From NCBI RefSeq assembly GCF_003286415.2, contig NZ_CP043450.1, forward strand, positions 5,766,001-5,830,000: a stretch of DNA of 64,000 bases, given 5' to 3'. A model generated the notes under the pieces. The model made no database searches. It was not told the origin of the DNA and saw nothing but the letters and a program-made list of their open reading frames with translations. Source of the stretch: Mucilaginibacter rubeus. Its GTDB lineage: Bacteria > Bacteroidota > Bacteroidia > Sphingobacteriales > Sphingobacteriaceae. Below, in pieces: positions 46,972 to 54,202 of this stretch (its first letter is position 1; each line of letters opens with the position of its first letter). The translations under genes were made by a program, and so were the position numbers.

Positions 46972-47733
46972 TCAAATATCTTTCTCCACACTCCTCTTCT
47001 TCAGTTCCTTACTTATAGTATTCAGTGCCTTTTTCTTTTTTGCTTCCTTGGCCTTTTTAACCTTGGCGGCTTCTGCCCTTTGCAGCGCGGCTTCAGTATT
47101 GTTACGTTCATAGTACCGGCAAAACCATGTTAGCGGACAAACATCACATTTGGGGCTGCGCGCCAGGCAAATATACCGGCCATGCAATATCAACCAATGA
47201 TGCGCTACGGCTATGTATTCTTTCGGGATATTTTGAACTAATTGCTTTTCAACAGCAAGCGGCGTACGCGCATTATTTGTTAAACCGATGCGGTTGGCTA
47301 CCCTGAACACATGGGTATCAACAGCCATGGCCGGCTCTTCAAAAATAACCGAGGCAATTACATTTGCTGTTTTACGGCCTACGCCGGGTAATTTCTGCAG
47401 GTTTTCTATCCCTGATGGCACTTCGCCATTAAAAACATCTATCAGCATTTTGCCCATGCCTACCAGATGTTTAGCCTTATTATTAGGATAACTTACGGAA
47501 CGGATGTAAGAAAAAACCTCGTCGGATGTTGCCGCAGCCAGGTCTTGTGCCGTGGGAAAACGCTCAAATAATGCGGGGGTTACCTGGTTAATACGTTTAT
47601 CGGTACACTGTGCCGAAAGTATCACAGCCACCAGTAACTGAAACGGGTTATTATAATGCAGCTCGGTAACGGGATTAGGCTGATTTTTAGAAAAATATTC
47701 AACAAAATGGCGGTAGCGTTCGGCTTTTAGCAT
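46972..47733 (-). CDS. nth: Endonuclease III
   Basis: A 253-residue DNA glycosylase/AP lyase that removes oxidised pyrimidines. The helix-hairpin-helix LPGVGRKTANVIAS holds the catalytic lysine (about residue 121) and AVDTHVFRVANR has the catalytic Asp (about 139). The [4Fe-4S] cluster ligands are C-x6-C-x2-C-x5-C in CLARSPKCDVCPLTWFC. After residue 215 comes a 40-residue Lys- and Ala-rich tail absent from the E. coli enzyme (211 residues); it could add nonspecific DNA contact. Single gene, upstream of recA on the same strand but separated by 200 bases with a repeat. Confidence 0.95.
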   Translation of the reverse strand: MLKAERYRHFVEYFSKNQPNPVTELHYNNPFQLLVAVILSAQCTDKRINQVTPALFERFPTAQDLAAATSDEVFSYIRSVSYPNNKAKHLVGMGKMLIDVFNGEVPSGIENLQKLPGVGRKTANVIASVIFEEPAMAVDTHVFRVANRIGLTNNARTPLAVEKQLVQNIPKEYIAVAHHWLILHGRYICLARSPKCDVCPLTWFCRYYERNNTEAALQRAEAAKVKKAKEAKKKKALNTISKELKKRSVEKDI

Positions 47734-47738
47734 TTTTT

Positions 47739-47865
47739 AGTTCATGGTTGATAATTCATGGATCATAGTAAAAACACTTCAGGCTTACTGCAATCATAAT
47801 CCATTTCCAAAAGTATAGATATTAACGCAATAAAAAACCATGAACTATGATCTATCAACTATAGG
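47739..47865. repeat. Hairpin-forming repeat, family E copy 1
   Basis: Left part GTTCATGGTTGATAATTCAT then GGATCATAG (47740-47768); right part ACCATGAACTATGATCTATC then AACTATAG (47838-47865). The words GTTCATGG and GATCATAG occur on both sides in inverse orientation. Related text is at 49430-49520 and a fragment at 47945-47962. Confidence 0.65.
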
Positions 47866-47983
47866 CTGCCTTTAAAATAGAAAGGTTCATAAATCACTCA
47901 TTGGGTTTCGGTTTTTCGATTCGCATCGGTAACCTTTTCAACAATCATGATCTATGAACCAGTGGGGGAATCCGCAATAACTA

Positions 47984-48178
47984 CTAACGTAAGCTCTTCG
48001 AATAGTCCAGGATCTGGTGTATGGTTTGCACTTTGGGTTTCCTGATCAGCAGGTCCAAATCAGCACGAATTGAATTGTAAAAAATCACTTCGTCGGCATC
48101 CAGATTTTCTTGTACATTCCTGTTCATTTCAGCTTCGTTAGCTAATGCATTCAACGTTTTTGTAAAGGTTTCATCCAT
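47984..48178 (-). CDS. Small conserved-looking protein, 64 residues, unknown function
   Basis: A 64-residue acidic, mostly helical protein (MDETFTKTLNALANEAEMNR at the start, ending ILDYSKSLR) without signal peptide or membrane helix. It is probably real because the frame has a good start, stays open with typical codon use and has no competing frame. It lies downstream of the ECF sigma gene on the same strand, beyond a strong hairpin. A role connected with that sigma factor (for instance a small regulator) is possible but nothing in the sequence proves it. Confidence 0.6.
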   Translation of the reverse strand: MDETFTKTLNALANEAEMNRNVQENLDADEVIFYNSIRADLDLLIRKPKVQTIHQILDYSKSLR

Positions 48179-48365
48179 AAGCTTATTTTACTATAATTTT
48201 TATATGGTTTATAACGGTGGCTTAAAGATAATATTTTGTTAAATGAAAATTAAATGAAATTTTTATTTCGAGAAATTCAGGCCTGAGAGACTGGGATCAC
48301 GCTTTTGCGACAGTAAGCGACTTTATATCAACAGTTAATGAAAACTTATCAAAATTTAGGGTAAA

Positions 48366-48420
48366 AAATAAGGTTAGGATATTATTGTTCAATTTAACCT
48401 AAACAATAATATTCTAACCT
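48366..48420 (-). terminator. Long-stem terminator after the ECF sigma gene
   Basis: 19-bp arms (48371-48389 and 48402-48420) with one mismatch, loop of 12 bases, followed on the minus strand by TTATTTTTTACCC. It is about 22 bases past the sigma gene stop. Confidence 0.8.
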
Positions 48421-48441
48421 TCTATGTAGGTTTAGTTAACC

Positions 48442-49026
48442 TTAATTTTTAAGGCTAAGCTCTTTGCTCTGCATCATTTTGCGGAGATTATTGAGCGCAT
48501 AACGCATACGGCCAAGCGCGGTATTGATACTAACCTCGGTAATATCAGCAATCTCTTTAAAGCTCATATCGCCAAAGTGACGCATGATCAATACTTCCTT
48601 CTGCTCGGATGGAAGCAACTGGATCAGCGCTTTAAGATCTTTATGGGTTTGATCCCTGACCATTTTGTCCTCGGTACTTTCATCATAATTACCAAGCACT
48701 TCAAAAATGTCAAAATCATCGCCATTACTGATCATTGGCGCACGTTTTTCCCTGCGGAAATGGTCAATCACCAGGTTATGCGCAATACGAGTTACCCAAG
48801 GCAAAAATTTACCTTCCTCGTTATATTTGCCGGCTTTAAGTGTATTGATCACTTTAATAAAAGCATCCTGAAAAATATCTTCAGCAAGGTATTCGTCTTT
48901 TACCAGCAGATAAATAGAAGTGTATATTTTTGATTGGTAACGCCTTATCAATTCTACTAAGCCTGCTTCGTCGCCGGCTACGTATAGATGGATTAGATCC
49001 TGATCACTTTTCAATTGAAAATCCAT
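48442..49026 (-). CDS. RNA polymerase ECF-type sigma factor
   Basis: A 194-residue sigma-70 family protein with regions 2 and 4 only. Region 2 includes YLLVKDEYLAEDIFQDAFIK and WVTRIAHNLVIDHFRREKR; region 4 is LLPSEQKEVLIMRHFGDMSF then KEIADITEVSINTALGRM. It directs RNA polymerase to a subset of promoters. ECF factors usually have an anti-sigma partner encoded next to them; there is no membrane anti-sigma here, so regulation may be transcriptional, or by the small 47984 protein, or by an unlinked factor. The widely conserved SigW/RpoE-like general ECF of Bacteroidota lacks an adjacent anti-sigma and is the best comparison. Confidence 0.92.
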   Translation of the reverse strand: MDFQLKSDQDLIHLYVAGDEAGLVELIRRYQSKIYTSIYLLVKDEYLAEDIFQDAFIKVINTLKAGKYNEEGKFLPWVTRIAHNLVIDHFRREKRAPMISNGDDFDIFEVLGNYDESTEDKMVRDQTHKDLKALIQLLPSEQKEVLIMRHFGDMSFKEIADITEVSINTALGRMRYALNNLRKMMQSKELSLKN

Positions 49027-49531
49027 AGAAAGTACTACTTAAACTTAATTTTTAGTTAAAACCTTTTAAAGTAAAGTGTATTCTATAGCTTGCTCCTTAG
49101 GGGTTAAAGATTTGTTTCCTCAAATAAAATAAATTATTGACAAAAAAACAAATAAAATTTTTTTTCAAAGCTCAACTTTACTATTTAATCGGCAAAACCA
49201 CTCATTAAACAATCATTTATTTGGTTAGCTTCCTTTAGACTGACTTTTAATACCGAAGGTTTAATCATTCACCAAAATAAATTTTTTAAAAAGTAGTTGT
49301 TAAATCATCATTAAACTTTAAAAAGTCAACAAACTGTAAACTCCAATATTTCACGTAGTTTAATCCAATAAACAAGTAAAACTCATTTGGATTCTGCTAA
49401 ATATTTTAGGATTTTTGCATTCGCAAAAAGTTCATGGATAACGGATCATAGTTCATGGTATTTTATTTGTTGTAAACCGCACAAAACAGGCTATGATTTA
49501 TCAACCGCGAACTACGAACTAATTCAAAAGA
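49027..49531. other. AT-rich divergent spacer between sigma factor and uvrA
   Basis: About 505 bases, very AT-rich, with no gene. It should hold the promoters of both genes. On the plus side TTTG (49386-49389) and GATTTTTG (49410-49417, one mismatch) are spaced 20 bases and could drive uvrA. A hairpin repeat of family E follows at 49430-49512. I see no LexA-type operator. Confidence 0.6.
49430..49512. repeat. Hairpin-forming repeat, family E copy 2
   Basis: Left GTTCATGGATAACGGATCAT with AG (49430-49451) and right CTATGATTTATCAACCGCGA with AC (49491-49512) are imperfect complements. It lies within the probable uvrA leader and shares GTTCATGG and ATCATAG with the copy at 47739-47865. Confidence 0.6.
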
Positions 49532-52420
49532 ATGAGTAAAGAAGCAGAAAAAGATCCGCAAAAACATATTATCATAAAAGGCGCAAGGGTACATAACCTT
49601 AAAAACCTTGATGTGGCTATCCCCAAAAACAAACTGGTGGTAGTTACCGGCATGTCGGGCTCGGGCAAATCATCGCTCGCTTTCGATACTTTGTATGCCG
49701 AAGGTCAACGCCGTTACGTGGAAAGCCTTTCATCATACGCCCGCCAGTTTTTGGGCCGTATGAACAAACCCGATGTCGACTATATTAAAGGTATTGCACC
49801 TGCAATAGCTATTGAGCAAAAGGTAATTACCTCAAATCCGCGTTCAACAGTTGGTACATCAACCGAAATTTATGATTACCTGAAACTGCTGTTCTCGCGT
49901 ATTGGTAAGACCATATCGCCGATATCCGGCAACATCGTAAAAAAAGATTCGGTTACCGATGTGGTAAACTTTGTGCTTTCATTGCCCAATGAAACCCAGG
50001 TAACCATTCTGGCTCCACTACACCCCCATAACAACAGAAGCCTTAAAGAAGAGCTGGCCGTTTTAATGCAAAAAGGCTTTGTACGTGTGGAATACAATGG
50101 CAAACTTTCGCGCATCGAGTCTTTATTAGAGGACGAAACAGTAGAAAACGTTCCTTTAATGGCAGCCGAACCGGTAGTCGAGATCAAAAAAACGAAAGCA
50201 AAAAAAGCCGCAGCGGAAACTGTGGAAGCCGATCAGCAGACCGCTGTACGTATAGTTGTTGACCGCGTTACCAAAAATGAAGAGGATGAAACCGTTAGCC
50301 GTTTAGGCGATTCGATACAAACTGCCTTTTTTGAAGGTAAAGGCGATTGCTTTGTCCGTTTCCAGGAGCCTGATGGCGAAACAGAGCACGAACGTTTCTT
50401 CTGCGACCGCTTTGAGCTTGATGGGCTTAAGTTTGAAGAACCTACGCCAAACTTCTTCAGTTTTAACAACCCTTACGGTGCCTGTAAAAAATGCGAGGGC
50501 TATGGTAAGGTGATTGGCATTGATGAAGATCTGGTTATCCCGGATAAAAGCAAATCTATTTACGAGGGTGCCATCGCTCCATGGCGTGGTGAAAAAATGC
50601 GCGAATGGAATGATGCCCTGGTAAGACATGCGCTAAAATTTGATTTCCCTATCCATCGTCAATATAACCAGCTAACCGAAAAAGAACAGCGCCTGTTATG
50701 GACGGGCAATAAATTTTTCCGTGGCCTTGATGAGTTTTTCAAGGAGATGGAGGAGCAAACGTATAAGATCCAGTACCGTGTTTTGCTATCGCGATACAGG
50801 GGCAAAACTACTTGCCCGGAGTGTAAGGGCAGTCGTTTACGGATAGATGCTTCTTATGTGAAGATCAGCGAAAAGTCGATCACCGATGTGGTATTGATGC
50901 CATTGGATAAAGCATATGAGTTTTTCAAATCACTTGAACTGAACGAAACCGATGCCAAAATTGGCAAACGCTTGTTGATGGAAATTACCAATCGTCTCGG
51001 CTTCTTAAATGATGTAGGTTTAAGTTACCTAACGCTTAACCGTTTGTCAAATACCTTATCCGGTGGTGAATCTCAGCGTATCAACCTGGCCACGTCTTTA
51101 GGCAGTAGCCTTGTGGGTTCAGTTTATGTACTGGATGAACCAAGTATAGGCTTGCACCCGCGTGATACGCAGCGGTTAATTACCGTGTTAAAATCGCTTC
51201 GCGATGTTGGCAATACCGTATTGGTTGTGGAGCACGAGGAAGAGATCATGAAAGCTGCCGACCATATTATCGATATTGGCCCGGAAGCCGGCACGCATGG
51301 CGGCGAACTGGTATTTACCGGTACCTATGATGAAATAATAAAGGACGACAAAAGTTTAACCGGCAAATACCTGAGCGGCCGCGAAGAAATAGCAATCCCG
51401 GCAAGCCGTCGTAAATGGCATGATTTTATTGAAATAAAAGGTGCCCGCGAAAACAACCTTCAGCATGTAAATGCCAAATTCCCATTAGGTGTGCTCACGG
51501 TTGTTACCGGAGTATCCGGTTCGGGCAAAACCAGTTTGGTGAAACGCATTCTTGCGCCTGCCGTTCAAAAAGCTTTGGGCAATTACTCGGGCGAGCAAAC
51601 AGGTTCATACGATGCTATTGATGGCGATTACGGTAAAATTGAACAGGTTGAACTGGTTGACCAAAACCCTATCGGTCGTTCGTCGCGTTCCAACCCGGTT
51701 ACTTACGTAAAAGCCTGGGATGAGATCCGTAACCTGTATGCTGCCCAACCAGCCGCTAAAGCAGCAGGCTTAAAACCTTCGGCGTTTTCATTTAATGTTG
51801 AGGGTGGCCGGTGTGATGTTTGCCAGGGCGAAGGCGAGGTTAAGATAGAGATGCAGTTTATGGCAGACATTTTCCTAACCTGCGAAACCTGCGGTGGCCA
51901 TCGTTTTAAACAACACATTTTAGATATCCAGTACAAAGAAAAAAACGTATCGGATATCCTGAACATGACCATTGATGAGGCTGTTGAGTTTTTTGCAAAA
52001 GAGCCTAAGATCATCGCTAAAATAAAACCACTGGTTGATGTTGGTTTGGGCTATGTCCAGTTAGGTCAATCGTCAAATACTTTATCAGGTGGTGAGGCGC
52101 AGCGTATTAAGCTGGCATCTTTCCTGGTGAAGGGCAACAACACCAACAAAACGCTGTTTATTTTTGACGAGCCTACCACCGGCCTCCACTTTGCTGATAT
52201 TAAAAAACTGCTGAAATCATTTGACGCCCTGCTTGATCATGGCAATACCATTATTGTTATTGAGCACAATATGGATGTGATCAAGTGTGCCGACTGGGTT
52301 ATCGACATAGGCCCTGAAGGTGGCGACCGGGGTGGTAAAGTTGTGTTTGAAGGCGTACCCGAAGACCTCATAAAACAAAAAGACAGCTATACCGGTAAGT
52401 TTTTGAAAGACCGGTTCTAA
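49532..52420 (+). CDS. uvrA: Excinuclease ABC subunit A
   Basis: A 962-residue ATPase that finds bulky DNA damage and loads UvrB in nucleotide excision repair. Two ABC modules: Walker A GMSGSGKSS near residue 40 and GVSGSGKTS near 660; signatures LSGGESQRI and LSGGEAQRI. The C-terminal zinc finger has CDVCQGEGE and CETCGGHRF (about residues 765-790). The first zinc module has only one pair, CKKCEGYG and CPECKGSRL further on, while the CPxC expected before NNPYGAC is reduced to a single Cys in FFCDRFELDG. A lysine-rich insert (KKTKAKKAAAETVEADQQ) near residue 215 is lineage-specific. Length is normal for the phylum. Confidence 0.97.
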   Translation: MSKEAEKDPQKHIIIKGARVHNLKNLDVAIPKNKLVVVTGMSGSGKSSLAFDTLYAEGQRRYVESLSSYARQFLGRMNKPDVDYIKGIAPAIAIEQKVITSNPRSTVGTSTEIYDYLKLLFSRIGKTISPISGNIVKKDSVTDVVNFVLSLPNETQVTILAPLHPHNNRSLKEELAVLMQKGFVRVEYNGKLSRIESLLEDETVENVPLMAAEPVVEIKKTKAKKAAAETVEADQQTAVRIVVDRVTKNEEDETVSRLGDSIQTAFFEGKGDCFVRFQEPDGETEHERFFCDRFELDGLKFEEPTPNFFSFNNPYGACKKCEGYGKVIGIDEDLVIPDKSKSIYEGAIAPWRGEKMREWNDALVRHALKFDFPIHRQYNQLTEKEQRLLWTGNKFFRGLDEFFKEMEEQTYKIQYRVLLSRYRGKTTCPECKGSRLRIDASYVKISEKSITDVVLMPLDKAYEFFKSLELNETDAKIGKRLLMEITNRLGFLNDVGLSYLTLNRLSNTLSGGESQRINLATSLGSSLVGSVYVLDEPSIGLHPRDTQRLITVLKSLRDVGNTVLVVEHEEEIMKAADHIIDIGPEAGTHGGELVFTGTYDEIIKDDKSLTGKYLSGREEIAIPASRRKWHDFIEIKGARENNLQHVNAKFPLGVLTVVTGVSGSGKTSLVKRILAPAVQKALGNYSGEQTGSYDAIDGDYGKIEQVELVDQNPIGRSSRSNPVTYVKAWDEIRNLYAAQPAAKAAGLKPSAFSFNVEGGRCDVCQGEGEVKIEMQFMADIFLTCETCGGHRFKQHILDIQYKEKNVSDILNMTIDEAVEFFAKEPKIIAKIKPLVDVGLGYVQLGQSSNTLSGGEAQRIKLASFLVKGNNTNKTLFIFDEPTTGLHFADIKKLLKSFDALLDHGNTIIVIEHNMDVIKCADWVIDIGPEGGDRGGKVVFEGVPEDLIKQKDSYTGKFLKDRF

Positions 52421-52437
52421 AACTCAAAGCACCCGTT

Positions 52438-52461
52438 TAAAAGCGGGTGCTCTATAATTCC
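52438..52461 (+). terminator. Hairpin after uvrA
   Basis: AGCACCCG and CGGGTGCT with an 8-base loop, 17 bases past the stop. The following bases CTATAATTCC are only weakly T-rich, so termination is probable, not certain. Confidence 0.65.
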
Positions 52462-52636
52462 CCCGACAGGTATATTTCGCCTGTAAACACGAACGCGAAT
52501 TCCCCGCAAGTCTTTGAAAATCAACATTGATATTCCAAACACGAATATCTACCTTTATTCAGTCCTTCACACCTATTTAATCTGAAACGTTCGTTTACAG
52601 TATCTTATATATTTCTAAAACCTAAATTTTAAGGCT

Positions 52637-53230
52637 ATGCCAGGAACACAACAATTTTATGACACCATTCGTGACACCGTATTTAAAGGTCACCTTTCAC
52701 AAAGCCAGGTTGATGGCATTGAAACCATTTTGAGTGCTGCCGCAAATGCGGGCATGACAGATCAGCGTAAGGTTGCCTATATGCTGGGTACTGTTTATCA
52801 TGAATGCGCCGGCACCATGCAACCGGTAAATGAAAACGGCAAAGGCAAAGGCCATCCTTATGGCGAAAAATTTAAAATGGGTTCCGGACCTGGTCACCGG
52901 GTACCTTATACCACGCCCGATCAGTTGTATTACGGTCGCGGCTTTGTACAGCTGACCTGGTACGAAAACTATGAGGCCATTGGCAGGCATTTAAATGTTG
53001 ATTTGCTTAACCACCCCGAACTGGCCTTACAACCAGATATAGCCGCAAAGATCATGATTGATGGCATGACCAAAGGTATGTTTACCGGCGTTGGCTTAGG
53101 CAAATATTTTGATGATACCCATGCCGACTGGATAAACGCCCGCCGCATTATTAACGGTAATGACTGCGATACTTTGATAGCCGGATATGCCAAAAACTTC
53201 TATAAGGGATTGACTGGAATTGATGCGTAA
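52637..53230 (+). CDS. GH19-like lysozyme/chitinase domain protein (endolysin type)
   Basis: A 197-residue single-domain protein of the lysozyme-like superfamily. The segments YMLGTVYHECAGTMQPVNE (with the probable catalytic Glu in YHE, about residue 57) and LYYGRGFVQLTWYENYEAIG (about 95-115) are the signature of class I chitinase/GH19 endolysins, which cut chitin or peptidoglycan. It has no signal peptide and no binding domain. In phages such proteins need a holin; no phage gene lies near. It could be a phage remnant or a cytoplasmic toxin/effector exported another way. 406 bases follow the uvrA gene, and a hairpin follows it. Confidence 0.82.
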   Translation: MPGTQQFYDTIRDTVFKGHLSQSQVDGIETILSAAANAGMTDQRKVAYMLGTVYHECAGTMQPVNENGKGKGHPYGEKFKMGSGPGHRVPYTTPDQLYYGRGFVQLTWYENYEAIGRHLNVDLLNHPELALQPDIAAKIMIDGMTKGMFTGVGLGKYFDDTHADWINARRIINGNDCDTLIAGYAKNFYKGLTGIDA

Positions 53231-53240
53231 AGAAACTAAA

Positions 53241-53275
53241 CTGAGTTGTCCGGGTTTTCCAACCGGACAACTCAG
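53241..53275. terminator. Perfect 13-bp hairpin after the GH19-like gene
   Basis: CTGAGTTGTCCGG (53241-53253) and its exact complement (53263-53275) with a 9-base loop, starting 10 bases after the stop codon. No T tract follows on the plus strand (CCCTTACTT); on the minus strand TTTAGTTTCTTT follows. Probably a terminator or mRNA-end stabiliser. Confidence 0.65.
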
Positions 53276-53280
53276 CCCTT

Positions 53281-53308
53281 ACTTATAAAAACTTATAAGT
53301 ATTTTCGC
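53281..53308 (+). promoter_or_regulatory. fic promoter region with repeated ACTTATAA
   Basis: ACTTATAAAA at 53281 and ACTTATAAGT at 53291 are tandem, 10 bases apart (one helical turn); the second is a perfect 10-bp palindrome. TATTTTCG at 53300-53307 is a one-mismatch -7 box ending two bases before the ATG at 53309. A repressor bound to the repeat would block the promoter. Confidence 0.5.
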
Positions 53309-54118
53309 ATGAGCGAAATGATGGAAATACTTAACCTGATAGAAAAATACAATGATCTTGGCATTGCCGATGTGATCGATCATGATCGGTTTAACCTGAT
53401 CTCTATCGACCATCACTCCACACGGATAGAAGGCTCAACCTTAACCGAAGTAGAAGCACAAGTATTGATCAATGAGGGCCGAACCCCTAATGGCAAACCG
53501 CTGGAAGAAAGCTTAATGGTTACCGATCATCATGCGGCACTTCTTTTTACCATCGAAAGCGCAAAAGCAAAAAAAAAGCTATCAATATCTCTTTTACAAG
53601 AGATTAACGCCCTGGTCATGAAAAATACCGGCAAGGTATATAACACCATGCTTGGCACTGTTGATTCCAGAACCGGAGCATTCAGAAAAGGTAATGTAAC
53701 CGCAGGAATTTCATACTTTCCCAATTTTGATAAAGTAGAGCGCTTAACCAACGAATTAATAAAAAAGCTTCGTGAAGCTATTAATTCTTCATTATCTGCA
53801 GCTGAGCAGCTTAATCTTTCTTTCGATGCGCATTTCAATCTTGTCAGCATACATCCCTATTATGATGGGAATGGCCGAACCTCAAGGCTATTGATGAACT
53901 ACATCCAGGCTTATTTCCATCTCCCATTAGCAATTGTGCGAAGCGACAATAAAGCCGCTTATATTCAGGCCTTAATTGATACCCGTCAGCAAGAAAACAT
54001 TGAAGTATTCCGTGAATTTATGGCTGGCGAATACGCTTTTTTGCTTAAACAGGAAATTACAAAGTTTGAGGAAATGAAAAAGCCATCAAAAGGAAATGGA
54101 TTTACTTTTCTGTTTTAA
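53309..54118 (+). CDS. Fic family protein with N-terminal inhibitory helix
   Basis: A 269-residue Fic (filamentation induced by cAMP) domain protein that would transfer AMP from ATP to a hydroxyl of a target protein. The catalytic loop is HPYYDGNGRTSR, with the catalytic His at about residue 182, and is intact. STRIEG at residues 37-42 is the (S/T)xxxE(G/N) inhibitory motif, so this is a class II, self-inhibited Fic. The substrate-flap region lies near GNVTAGISYF. The frame can be read from a TTG at 53246 inside the upstream hairpin, but the ATG at 53309 matches family N-termini. The mRNA may be leaderless. No antitoxin gene is adjacent, as expected for this class. Confidence 0.92.
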   Translation: MSEMMEILNLIEKYNDLGIADVIDHDRFNLISIDHHSTRIEGSTLTEVEAQVLINEGRTPNGKPLEESLMVTDHHAALLFTIESAKAKKKLSISLLQEINALVMKNTGKVYNTMLGTVDSRTGAFRKGNVTAGISYFPNFDKVERLTNELIKKLREAINSSLSAAEQLNLSFDAHFNLVSIHPYYDGNGRTSRLLMNYIQAYFHLPLAIVRSDNKAAYIQALIDTRQQENIEVFREFMAGEYAFLLKQEITKFEEMKKPSKGNGFTFLF

Positions 54119-54202
54119 CTTTTGACAAGAAAATCCATCATCCCCGGGTAATAATCGCCCCTCCATTCATAACGCTCACCGATAATTGATATATTAGCCT
54201 GA

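Noticed and set aside
53246..53308. TTG start for the Fic protein
   Set aside because: It would lie in the loop side of the upstream hairpin and precede the promoter box.
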